The position numbers and the translations under genes are program-made. Shown piece after piece: positions 46,540 through 54,959 of a stretch of 64,000 nt of DNA. Under the pieces are notes generated by a model. The model was not told where the DNA came from. It did no database searches and saw only the letters and a list, made by a program, of their open reading frames with translations. Numbering within the stretch: position 1 is the stretch's first letter; each line of letters begins with the position of its first letter. The DNA comes from Pantoea sp. AS-PWVM4 (GTDB lineage Bacteria; Pseudomonadota; Gammaproteobacteria; Enterobacterales; Enterobacteriaceae): contig NZ_ASZC01000018.1 of the NCBI RefSeq assembly GCF_000468095.1, forward strand, positions 62,001-126,000. The letters are read 5' to 3'.

Positions 46540-47745
46540 ATGTCACAATCCCATGAGTTTTACCGTTACGCTGCTCCCGGCGAGCGCCAGCTTAAGTACC
46601 ATCACGGCACCCGGCAGCAGGTGCGTTACCTGCCAGGCGTGGAGCTGCGCAGCGGCGCGCAACAGCGTCTGCGGGTGGTCGTTGTCGGGAATAGTCATAT
46701 CTATCAGACTGTCAGTGAGCAAATTATGCACTTTAACCTCGCTGACAGGCTCGCTAGTCTGAGCGGCATAGTGGATGAAGAGGGCATGCTGGTCAGCCGT
46801 GAAATCTGGTATCCGTTCGGTGGCACTGCCAGTTGGTTAACCGGTGCGCAGGCTGGCGCGGCGCTAAAATTCCAGCGTTATGCAGGTAAAGAACGTGATG
46901 CCACCGGGTTGATATATTTCGGCTGGCGCTGTTATGTGCCGTGGAAAATGCGCTGGCTGAACTGCGACCCAGCGGGCACCATTGACGGATTAAACCTGTT
47001 TTGCATGGTGAGTAATAATCCACTTACGCTGCGCGATCGGGATGGCAGGGTGGGAGAGAATGAACCGCTGAATTTGAGTATGGGAGGCGGTCTGGGGGCG
47101 ACAAATCCTGGGGACAGGTCGTTACCACCGATTAAGCGGTACCTGAGGATGCTCGCCATATCGCAGCCGCCGCAAGCGGAGGCCATCCCACTCTCCGATC
47201 CCATACCCCGGCCACCTGTGGCCCCGGTAACGGAGGACAGACCAGAGACACTGCAACCCGGCACATCAACCGACTCAAAGACAAAGAATAAATCCTGGTG
47301 TCGTAAGTGCGTTCCACCGAAATCTTTTAGTTCGTACAATAAACGTAATTTACATTTATTGCAGGTGCATAATATTGGATTTGAGTGTAAGCATGAAGGC
47401 TGTGGGAAAATATTTTCCGATAAACAACTCTATGAAAGTCATATAAATGTCCATGCTGGCGATAAGCCATACATTTGTGAAATGGAGGGATGTGACAGCC
47501 GATTTTTCTCCATGAGTGACCTTTGCCACCATAAACATACTCATGCTGAAACCGGAGAATTTAACTGCACGAAATGTGTGAAAAAATTTAAAACCTCAAG
47601 GACCTTAGCGGCGCATAATAGATATATTCATGGAATGAATGAAAAGCGACGTCCCTGTAATGAGAATGGGTGTAATGTGGTGAGTTACACTTTAACGCAA
47701 TATAAAAGGCATGAAAAAAGCCACCGTTCTTCGGTACGGCATTGA
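46540..47745 (+). CDS. Rhs/TccC-core tip fused to five C2H2 zinc fingers (copy 1)
   Basis: 401 residues behind a clear ribosome site (AGGAGAAAATGT). Residues 60-170 match the Rhs-repeat-associated core of TccC/Rhs toxins: FNLADRLASLSGIVDEEG, WYPFGGTASWL, YAGKERDATGL, WLNCDPAGTIDGLNLF and ending NNPLTLRDRDG, where such proteins self-cleave and a variable toxin begins. After a Pro-rich linker (170-250) come five C2H2 fingers at a 30-residue pitch: C254-H277, C283-H305, C313-H335, C343-H364, C373-H395, with a near-consensus AGDKPYIC linker. Only the tip of an Rhs protein is present, with its own start. The fingers predict zinc and nucleic-acid binding; delivery to eukaryotic cells is inference. 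Confidence 0.85.
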   Translation: MSQSHEFYRYAAPGERQLKYHHGTRQQVRYLPGVELRSGAQQRLRVVVVGNSHIYQTVSEQIMHFNLADRLASLSGIVDEEGMLVSREIWYPFGGTASWLTGAQAGAALKFQRYAGKERDATGLIYFGWRCYVPWKMRWLNCDPAGTIDGLNLFCMVSNNPLTLRDRDGRVGENEPLNLSMGGGLGATNPGDRSLPPIKRYLRMLAISQPPQAEAIPLSDPIPRPPVAPVTEDRPETLQPGTSTDSKTKNKSWCRKCVPPKSFSSYNKRNLHLLQVHNIGFECKHEGCGKIFSDKQLYESHINVHAGDKPYICEMEGCDSRFFSMSDLCHHKHTHAETGEFNCTKCVKKFKTSRTLAAHNRYIHGMNEKRRPCNENGCNVVSYTLTQYKRHEKSHRSSVRH

Positions 47746-47831
47746 TATTCTGCCCAGGCTAATGCAAATCGCTGAGGTTTTTATAGATTCACGCTGAAGT
47801 ACATTTCGCCTTTCACTCCCGGAGAAAATGT

Positions 47832-49007
47832 ATGTCACAACCTCATGAGTTTTATCGTTACGCGGCCCCCGGCGAACGTCAGGCCAAGTACCACCACGCG
47901 AGCTATCAGCAACAGGTACGTTATCTGCCGGGCGTAGAATTGCGCACCGGCGAACAACAGCATTTGCTGATGATTAAAGCAGGGAGCAGCCATATCTGGC
48001 TGGAGGACAGTCAGAAGATAACGCATTTTAACCTCGCCGACAGGCTCGGCAGCCTGAGCAGCGTGGTGGATGAACAGGGTGTGTTGGTCAGCCGCGAAAC
48101 CTGGTATCCGTTTGGCGGCACCGCCAGTTGGCTAACCGGCATGCAGAGCGGAGCCACACTGAAATTCCGCCGTTATGTGAATAAAGAACGCGATGCCACC
48201 GGGCTGATTTTTTATAACTGGCGCTATTATGTGCCGTGGGCAATGCGCTGGCTGAACAGCGATCCGGCAGGCACTGTGGACGGGTTGAATCTGTTTTGCA
48301 TGGTGGGTAACAATCCCGTTACGCTGCGAGATCTGGATGGCAGGATGGCTAATGAAGAGCCACTCGATCTAAGGATCAATAAAGCTAAAGACCTTCCTCA
48401 GCAGTCTGTACCGGATGGCGTTCAGCCGCCCATAGCCGTGCTCAATCTCACTTCTGACAGTTTAGATCCACCGCCGCCTGTGGCGGTTGCGGCTTTGGTG
48501 ACACTTGAGTCACCAAAGCCCGGTCCTTCATGCGATCCTGTGCCCATGCCGACGCAAAAAGCGTTCGTAAAGCGGTGTCCAACCTGTAGACAGGTTTTTA
48601 AATCCCAATACTTATATACAAAACATAAAAATCAGGAAAACAATACGCCCATTATTTGCAGCCAATGTGGGATACATGTTTACCATGCTCGAGACATGAA
48701 CAGCCATATGCACATACATAGCGAAGACAAACCCCACATTTGTCAGAATGATGATTGCAGACAGGCTTTTAAGCGGCGTTTTGAACTGGCAGCGCATATA
48801 AAAAAACATAATCCGGAAAGGAAATACATTTGTGAACTGTGCAATAAAACATTCAAAAATGCAGGCACGTTAAATGGTCACAGGTCGAGAATTCATAATA
48901 ATAAACAGCGTTTTCATTGTGACCTTTGTCCGGCTTCATTTACGATGGAAAGTAAGCTGGGGACGCACAAATTAATTGTTCATCAGGACTGTTCGTTATT
49001 GAAATAG
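47832..49007 (+). CDS. Rhs/TccC-core tip fused to C2H2 zinc fingers (copy 2)
   Basis: 391 residues, ribosome site CGGAGAAAATGT. The first 172 residues are a close copy of those in the gene upstream (HFNLADRLGSLSSVVDEQG, YVNKERDATGL, DPAGTVDGLNLFCMVGNNPV, ending RDLDGR), but the linker and fingers have diverged strongly. Fingers: C249-H265 lacks its last His, then C276-H296, C304-H326, C334-H355 and C363-H384 are complete; SEDKPHIC is a TGEKP-type linker. The two genes are tandem duplicates with shared 5' flanks and different C-termini, the pattern expected of polymorphic toxin tips under selection for new targets. No immunity gene is apparent. Confidence 0.85.
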   Translation: MSQPHEFYRYAAPGERQAKYHHASYQQQVRYLPGVELRTGEQQHLLMIKAGSSHIWLEDSQKITHFNLADRLGSLSSVVDEQGVLVSRETWYPFGGTASWLTGMQSGATLKFRRYVNKERDATGLIFYNWRYYVPWAMRWLNSDPAGTVDGLNLFCMVGNNPVTLRDLDGRMANEEPLDLRINKAKDLPQQSVPDGVQPPIAVLNLTSDSLDPPPPVAVAALVTLESPKPGPSCDPVPMPTQKAFVKRCPTCRQVFKSQYLYTKHKNQENNTPIICSQCGIHVYHARDMNSHMHIHSEDKPHICQNDDCRQAFKRRFELAAHIKKHNPERKYICELCNKTFKNAGTLNGHRSRIHNNKQRFHCDLCPASFTMESKLGTHKLIVHQDCSLLK

Positions 49008-49017
49008 GTGCGTTGAA

Positions 49018-49827
49018 TTACAAAATGGGCAGTTCATCATGTTCTGCCCATTCATGCCAGGAACCCACATAAATCGCCACTTGCGGATAACCCGCCAGTT
49101 TTAATGCCGCCAGCACGGTGGCGGCGCGTGCGCCGCGATGGCAGTAGACCTGCAACTGTGCACCCCGTGCCAAACCTGCCGCTTCAGCTCGCTGGGCGAT
49201 TTCCACAGCGGTACGAAAGCGGCCATTTTCCAGCACATCTTCCCAGAACAACAGGCGGGAATGAGGGATACGCCCGGCGCGATGGCAGCAATCGTGCACG
49301 AAGCTGCCATCAAATTCTGACGGACGCCGCGCGTCAACGTTGATCACCGTTTTGCCATCAGCGTTGATGACCTGCTGACGGCTGCTGACCCAGCGGCTGT
49401 CCCAACTTGCGACATCGTGTTCTGAATTTTGTGTGACGGTGTAACTTAATCCCTTACCCGGTTGCAGGTCGTCACCTGTCTCCCGCCAGGCATCCAATCC
49501 GCCATCGAGAATCAATGCATCGTCCCGACCCAATAGCCAGGCGAACCAGGCACCGCGCGGCGATCGCATCCCCACCTGCTGTTCAAAAAACACCGGCGTT
49601 GCGGCCGGATAGTGATCAAACAACGGTTGCAGCGCGGCAGCAGCATCGGCTGCCATCGCCGCCAACCCGGCAGGGGTGCTGTCGGCGATAAAATAATCGT
49701 AAACGTTGCAGTGCTGCGCACCGGGCAGCGTATTGGCCTGCCATTCAGCCACGTCACGCACATCAATCAATAAAAAATGTTCGCCGCGTGACTGTCTCAG
49801 CCGCAGCGCACTGGCCTTAATGATCAT
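49018..49827 (-). CDS. Two-domain rhodanese-like sulfurtransferase
   Basis: 269 residues from the ATG at 49827, which has GGAG six bases before it. Two rhodanese domains: the N-terminal one (LLIDVRDVAEW) has lost its active Cys, the C-terminal one (INVDARRPSEFDG) carries the catalytic loop VYCHRGARA. Thiosulfate/3-mercaptopyruvate sulfurtransferases of this form move sulfane sulfur to thiols or cyanide. It is the last gene of the uptake operon, overlapping the previous gene by 11 bases, and next to a D-cysteine desulfhydrase-like enzyme, which suggests it handles sulfur released from the imported compound. Confidence 0.85.
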   Translation of the reverse strand: MIIKASALRLRQSRGEHFLLIDVRDVAEWQANTLPGAQHCNVYDYFIADSTPAGLAAMAADAAAALQPLFDHYPAATPVFFEQQVGMRSPRGAWFAWLLGRDDALILDGGLDAWRETGDDLQPGKGLSYTVTQNSEHDVASWDSRWVSSRQQVINADGKTVINVDARRPSEFDGSFVHDCCHRAGRIPHSRLLFWEDVLENGRFRTAVEIAQRAEAAGLARGAQLQVYCHRGARAATVLAALKLAGYPQVAIYVGSWHEWAEHDELPIL

Positions 49828-50788
49828 ACGTGACTCCATTAAATAATGTTTGCCAGTTACCAGACTGCTGCTGCTCGGCCGCTGTCAGCACGCGGGCGGC
49901 GAGGGCGATATCGAAAACGTTCAGCCCGAAGGAGGAGAAGTAGACGCTATCGGTAGCGTCGGGTCGCCAGCCATCTATCACCAGCGAGGTGAGATCGGCC
50001 GCGACTTCGTGCTTGGCGAATTCCCCCGCGCGGAACATCTGGAACAAACTTTTGGCGCTGCGCTGGGCGAAATCACCCCACGCATCCACCACCACCTGGC
50101 GACTGGCTTTGATCGCGGCAAAGCTCACTTCGTGATAGCCCACCTGGATTATCAGACGGCCCGCACGTACCGCAGGCGCATCGACAATCGGCTGCGTCGC
50201 GCTGGTACAGGTGATCACCGCGTCATACGGTTTTGCCAGTGCCGCGTCGAGATCGGGCTCGGGGGTGATGCCGTTAAGGCCAGACATATTTTCCGGCGTG
50301 CGATTCCACACGCCGATTTGCGACAGCGTCGGAAACAAGGTCTGCAACATACGCAGATGCGCCCGGGCGTGAAAACCGGCACCCAGCAGCAACACGCGTT
50401 TTACCGCACGGGGCGCGGCATATTGCAATGCCAGCGCGCTGACGGCAGCGGTACGCGCGGCAGTTAATGCGCCACTGGCAACCAGGCCGCGTGGCACGCC
50501 ACTGGCGGCATCGTTGATCAGCGTTACCGCCAGGGCGGCAGGTAGCGCATCAGGTCGCTGCGGGCGGTGGGCGGTCCACTTGACGCCCGCAGCGTTAAAA
50601 TGTCCGCCAACCCTGGCGGGAAGTGCATAGGCTTTGCCGAGCGGTGTCGCGAGGTCGATATGGTTTTCGGCAGGCATCTGCGTTTCACCGGCGCGCATTA
50701 GCGTGACAACGTCACGCACATCGGCCAGCGCTAACGCCGGATCGTCGCCGCCGAGCAGCGCCACCGTGGCTTCGTCCAGCACGCGCAT
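49817..50788 (-). CDS. Ornithine cyclodeaminase / mu-crystallin family protein
   Basis: 323 residues. The Rossmann part has VKRVLLLGAGFHARAHLRML with GAGxHAR as NAD-binding loop, and VITCTSATQPIVDA is the family signature. Members include ornithine cyclodeaminase, alanine dehydrogenase and ketimine reductases; the last group acts on cyclic imines from amino acids such as cystathionine or thialysine, which would fit the sulfur theme, but the substrate is not evident. Its ATG immediately follows the stop of the desulfhydrase-like gene. Confidence 0.8.
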   Translation of the reverse strand: MRVLDEATVALLGGDDPALALADVRDVVTLMRAGETQMPAENHIDLATPLGKAYALPARVGGHFNAAGVKWTAHRPQRPDALPAALAVTLINDAASGVPRGLVASGALTAARTAAVSALALQYAAPRAVKRVLLLGAGFHARAHLRMLQTLFPTLSQIGVWNRTPENMSGLNGITPEPDLDAALAKPYDAVITCTSATQPIVDAPAVRAGRLIIQVGYHEVSFAAIKASRQVVVDAWGDFAQRSAKSLFQMFRAGEFAKHEVAADLTSLVIDGWRPDATDSVYFSSFGLNVFDIALAARVLTAAEQQQSGNWQTLFNGVTYDH

Positions 50789-51787
50789 TTATTGCTCCAG
50801 CAGCCGGTCGGCAAACGGATAGAGCGCGGGAGAACCACCGCAATGCACGAACGTCACGTTGGCACCTTGCGGAATACGCCCCTGTTTGACCAGCGATATC
50901 AGGCCGTGCATCGCTTTGCCGGTGTAGACCGGATCGAGCAACACGCCTTCCTGCTGCGCCAGTTGGTAAATGGCGTCGATACCGCCCGCTGATGGGATGC
51001 CGTAAGCTTCACCGACATAGCCATCTTCAATCCAGATATCATCGGGTTGCCACTGTTGCGGCCATTGCAGCAAATCAGCACAATCCTGCGCCATGCCTGA
51101 AATACGCGACTGGAACCAGTCGGCTTTGGCACTGACGCTGATGCCGATCACTTTTGTCTCAGGCCAGTAACGGCGCGTGCCAACGTGCAGTCCCGCGAGG
51201 GTACCGCCGGAACCGGTCGGTGCGACCACAAAATCCGGCACCGGTGCGGCGCGCTCAGCAAGCTGCGCGCTGATTTCCTCAACCGCACGTACATAACCCA
51301 GCGCGCCGAGCGGCGTTGCGCCGCCCAGTGGGATGATCATCGGCTTCTCGCCGCGGGCGCTGGCCGCATCGGCGTGCGCCTGCATCGCCCCTTCGATCTG
51401 GGTGAAATAACCGTCCGGGTCGAGGAATTGCACCTCGGATCCGAACAGCTTATCGAGCAGCAGGTTGCCCTGCCAACTGGCAGGCGGGTTGCCGCGCAGC
51501 ACCAGCACCGGACGCATACCAAACTTACGCGCCGCTGCTGCTACCATGCGGGCGTGGTTTGACTGATGTCCACCGGTGGTGATCACCACGTTGACGCCCG
51601 CCTGGCAGGCCTCTGCCATCAGGTACTCCAGCTTACGGACTTTGTTGCCGCCGCCGCCGAAGCCGCTGTAGTCATCACGTTTGATGGTGAGATTTATGCC
51701 TAATACCTCCCCAAGCCGCGGTAGCGGCTCCAGCGGCGTGGGGAAGAACCCCAACGGCACGCGTGTAAACTCATCGACTGTCTTCAT
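50789..51787 (-). CDS. D-cysteine desulfhydrase / ACC deaminase family PLP enzyme
   Basis: 332 residues. The PLP lysine lies in FGGGGNKVRKLEYLM, TTGGHQSNHARM is the substrate-binding loop, and PTGSGGTLAGLHVG binds the cofactor phosphate. The family holds D-cysteine desulfhydrase (DcyD) and 1-aminocyclopropane-1-carboxylate deaminase, which cannot be separated safely by eye; the length and the adjacent sulfurtransferase favour a desulfhydrase releasing sulfide, pyruvate and ammonia. ACC deaminase would matter for plant association. It overlaps the M20 gene by 17 bases. Confidence 0.75.
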   Translation of the reverse strand: MKTVDEFTRVPLGFFPTPLEPLPRLGEVLGINLTIKRDDYSGFGGGGNKVRKLEYLMAEACQAGVNVVITTGGHQSNHARMVAAAARKFGMRPVLVLRGNPPASWQGNLLLDKLFGSEVQFLDPDGYFTQIEGAMQAHADAASARGEKPMIIPLGGATPLGALGYVRAVEEISAQLAERAAPVPDFVVAPTGSGGTLAGLHVGTRRYWPETKVIGISVSAKADWFQSRISGMAQDCADLLQWPQQWQPDDIWIEDGYVGEAYGIPSAGGIDAIYQLAQQEGVLLDPVYTGKAMHGLISLVKQGRIPQGANVTFVHCGGSPALYPFADRLLEQ

Positions 51788-53198
51788 TAAAATTACCTGT
51801 AATATTTTGTTTTAGTACTTCTCTGGTGTTTCCCTGGTGTGGCGCGACCCGACCAAAGGTCGAGTCAGAAAATGCGGTGAGCCACAGGCTCAGTGACTGC
51901 TGGAAGCGCTCCAGTCCAGTCAGGGTGACAAATTCGTTTACGGCGTGGGCGTTGCCGCCGTGCCCCAGGCCGCCAATTAAAAAAGCGGGGGCGATGGCAG
52001 CGAAGGCATACGCCGGGGCGCAACCCGGTGCCCACGGCCAGATTTGCGGCTGTGCGCCCAGCGTCTGATAGCTGGCGATCAGTTCATCGACGCCGCTGGC
52101 GTGGCGACCGAAACGAATTCCCGGATAGCGATCAACCAGTTCCAGCCGGGTGCCGGTCAAATCCGGCTGTGCAAGGCGCTGCTGCGCGGCTGCAATCATC
52201 GCATCCTGATCAAACGCGGGCGGGATACGGAAAGCCAGTTCGGCGCTGGCTCGGAACGGGATCACGCCACGACCACCGACCGGATCGCTGTGCAACTCAG
52301 CCAGCGTCAGCACGGCGCTGCCGAGCAAGGTTTGCAAACAGGTGACCGCGTCACCGGTAATCATCAGACGCTGGCTGCGGCGGAAGTGCAGCTCATCATC
52401 GATGCTGAACGACTGCGCCAGCGTTGCCAGCAGCGCGTTAGCCTCGGCATCCGGCGCGATGTAGCCCAGTACACCGCTGTCAGCGGCGGGGGCGATGGCG
52501 TCCAGTGCCTGCACCAGACGCCAGGCGGGATTGGCTATCCATCCGGCGTTACTGGCGTGAATGGCGGAGGAAGGGCCGCCCCAGTCGCCGCCGTTGACGC
52601 TTAAGCGTCCGGTGGCGAGGCCGGTAAAGCCGAGATAGACGCGAGGCGCGCCGCCGCCATATTCGCACAGCGACGGAAACAAAACCGCCTCAGCCGGTGC
52701 CACCGGACAGGGCTGTTGCGCGAGGTAACGCCGCAGCGTGCCGCTGCCGATTTCCTCTTCGCCTTCCAGCAAGATTTCGAGGTTGACCACCAGCTGGTTG
52801 TTCTGCAACAACTCCCGCAGCACAATCAACATCCCCGCCACCGGGCCTTTGTTGTTCTCTGCACCGCGTCCGACGAACACATCACCTAAATCGTCCCAGT
52901 GGCAGACGCCACCGACGAAGGGCGGCACATCCCAGCCCGCGTCATCCGCAGGCATCACGTCGTACATGTTGTACAGCACCACGGTTTTGCTGGCACCGGT
53001 ATCAATACGGACATGCACCACCGGCGGCTTGTCGGCTGCCTGGCTGGCAACCGGATAAATCACGCGGGCGTTCAGGTGCGTCACCATCCAGGATTCGAGC
53101 CACGCGGCCAGGCCGTGTTGCGCGTCAAGCTGTCCCGACACGCTTGGCCAGCGTGTCAGTTCACTCAGCAGTTCCAGGGTGGCGTCGAGTCGGTTCAC
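51771..53198 (-). CDS. M20 family metallopeptidase
   Basis: 475 residues. The visible M20 features are VVLYNMYDVMPADDAGW (the NMYD replacing the usual HxD pattern of related enzymes), LEILLEGEEEIGSGTL with the catalytic Glu-Glu, and GHGGNAHAVNEF at the C-terminal metal site. Enzymes of this family are di-zinc carboxypeptidases, dipeptidases or deacylases. In this operon it probably cuts the imported peptide or acyl-amino acid before the PLP enzyme acts. It overlaps the permease gene by four bases. Confidence 0.8.
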   Translation of the reverse strand: MNRLDATLELLSELTRWPSVSGQLDAQHGLAAWLESWMVTHLNARVIYPVASQAADKPPVVHVRIDTGASKTVVLYNMYDVMPADDAGWDVPPFVGGVCHWDDLGDVFVGRGAENNKGPVAGMLIVLRELLQNNQLVVNLEILLEGEEEIGSGTLRRYLAQQPCPVAPAEAVLFPSLCEYGGGAPRVYLGFTGLATGRLSVNGGDWGGPSSAIHASNAGWIANPAWRLVQALDAIAPAADSGVLGYIAPDAEANALLATLAQSFSIDDELHFRRSQRLMITGDAVTCLQTLLGSAVLTLAELHSDPVGGRGVIPFRASAELAFRIPPAFDQDAMIAAAQQRLAQPDLTGTRLELVDRYPGIRFGRHASGVDELIASYQTLGAQPQIWPWAPGCAPAYAFAAIAPAFLIGGLGHGGNAHAVNEFVTLTGLERFQQSLSLWLTAFSDSTFGRVAPHQGNTREVLKQNITGNFNEDSR

Positions 53199-54109
53199 AG
53201 GCGGATCCTCGGGTTCAGCACCAGATACAACAGGTCGATCAGCAGATTAATCATCACAAACACCAGCGCGGCCAGCAGGACGATCGCCTGTACCAGCGGG
53301 AAGTCGCGGTTTTGAATCGCCTGAATCGCCAGGCGACCAATACCCGGCCAGGCAAAGATAATTTCTGTCACCAGCGCGCCGCCGAGCAGCGAAGCGAAGT
53401 ACATACCCTGCACCGTCACCACCGGGATCAACGCATTACGCAGGCCATGTCGCACCACGATACGCCACTGACTTAACCCTTTGGCACGCGCGGTGCGGAT
53501 ATAATCCTGTTGCAGCACTTCCAGCAGGCTGGCTCGTGTCAGACGTGCCACCGCGCTCATATAAAAGGCACCGAGGCTGACGGCGGGCATAATCAGCGCA
53601 GTGAAACTGCCGTAGCCACTGGAGGGCAGCCATTGCAGGTGCAGGCTGAAAAATAAGATCATCAGCAGTCCGAGCCAGAACACCGGGATGGCCTGACCAC
53701 TGAAGGCCACCAGGCGGCAGATCAGATCCCAAAAACTGTGCGGGCGCAGGGCGCTGATGATGCCGAGCAGCAGGCCGAGCAGGGAACTCCACACCAGCGC
53801 GCTGACGGCCAGTAGTGCCGTCGCAGGCAGACGTTCACCGATTAATGCCAGCACCGGCTGGCTGTAGCGTAACGATTCACCAAAATCGCCCTGCAACACG
53901 CCACTCAGGTAGTGGCCGTACTGCCACAACAGTGGGCGGTCAAAGCCCATGCTGTGACGAAAGGTATCAATCTCCTGCTGGCTGGATCCGGGGGGCATCA
54001 TCAGTGCAGCCGGGTCGCCGGTCAGGTGCAGGCTGAAGAAAATCAGCAGCGATACGCCGAATAACACCAGCACTGACTGTCCGAGGCGATTGAGTAAAAT
54101 GTTCAGCAT
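53195..54109 (-). CDS. Peptide ABC transporter permease, DppB type
   Basis: 304 residues from the ATG at 54109, one base after the upstream permease stop; a longer frame to 54169 would lie inside it. Six membrane helices, a large periplasmic loop near the start (SLHLTGDPAALMMPPGSS) typical of DppB/OppB, and the cytoplasmic EAA loop YIRTARAKGLSQWRIVVRHG. It forms the translocation pore with the DppC-type partner. Confidence 0.9.
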   Translation of the reverse strand: MLNILLNRLGQSVLVLFGVSLLIFFSLHLTGDPAALMMPPGSSQQEIDTFRHSMGFDRPLLWQYGHYLSGVLQGDFGESLRYSQPVLALIGERLPATALLAVSALVWSSLLGLLLGIISALRPHSFWDLICRLVAFSGQAIPVFWLGLLMILFFSLHLQWLPSSGYGSFTALIMPAVSLGAFYMSAVARLTRASLLEVLQQDYIRTARAKGLSQWRIVVRHGLRNALIPVVTVQGMYFASLLGGALVTEIIFAWPGIGRLAIQAIQNRDFPLVQAIVLLAALVFVMINLLIDLLYLVLNPRIRL

Positions 54110-54110
54110 A

Positions 54111-54959
54111 CTAATCCAGCCTCGTATGGGTGCGGCGCAGCAGGGCATCGCCCAGCAGGTTGCAGCCAATCACCAGCGCGGCGATCACCAGACCGGGATA
54201 CAGCACCAGCCACTGTGCCAGCAACATATACGAACGACCTTCACCGATCAGATTGCCGAGGGTGGGCGTCGGCGGCTGAATGCCCATGCCGAGAAAACCC
54301 ACTGAGGCTTCCAGCACAATCAGACGCGGAATATCCAGTGTCAGCAGCACCACCAAAGGGGTGAGCAGATTAGGCAGGATATGACGCAACAAAATACGCA
54401 GTGGCGAGAACCCCATCGCTTTCACCGCCTGGATGTATTCCAGCTCGCGAATTTCCAGCGTTTTGGCACGCGCCACGCGGGCGTAGATCGCCCAACTGGT
54501 CACCCCCATGATGACGATAATGTTGGTGGTGGACGTTCCCATCAACGCAATCACCAGCAGGATCAGCAGGATAAAGGGCACCGCCAGTTGGATATCGATC
54601 AGGCGCATAATCAGGGCATCAACCCAGCCACCGGCATAACCGGCAATCATGCCGAGCGCCACGCCGACCACCGCACCAATCGCGGCGGCCAGCACCACCA
54701 CCAACAGCGACAGGCGCGTACCGGCGAGGATGCGGGAGAGCAGGTCGCGGCCCAGTTGATCGGTGCCGAGCAAATGGCCGCCAGTGCCTGGCGGCAGGAA
54801 CATCTCGGTTAACTGGTTGGTTAACGGGTCCGGCAATGGCAGCCACGGAGACAGCAACGCCGCCACGATCACCACCAGCAGCAGCGCGCTGCCGATGATG
54901 GCATCACCGTAAAAAATACGGCGTGGCCGACGTTGTAAGGCTGCTGCCGGGTTAATCAT
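54111..54959 (-). CDS. Peptide ABC transporter permease, DppC type
   Basis: 282 residues. The N-terminal helix is followed by LGTDQLGRDLLSRILAGTR, the DppC/OppC signature, and by five further helices with the EAA loop YIQAVKAMGFSPLRILLRHI. It pairs with the DppB-type protein. The gene order (binding protein, C, B) is less common than binding protein, B, C. It overlaps the binding-protein gene by four bases. Confidence 0.9.
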   Translation of the reverse strand: MINPAAALQRRPRRIFYGDAIIGSALLLVVIVAALLSPWLPLPDPLTNQLTEMFLPPGTGGHLLGTDQLGRDLLSRILAGTRLSLLVVVLAAAIGAVVGVALGMIAGYAGGWVDALIMRLIDIQLAVPFILLILLVIALMGTSTTNIIVIMGVTSWAIYARVARAKTLEIRELEYIQAVKAMGFSPLRILLRHILPNLLTPLVVLLTLDIPRLIVLEASVGFLGMGIQPPTPTLGNLIGEGRSYMLLAQWLVLYPGLVIAALVIGCNLLGDALLRRTHTRLD

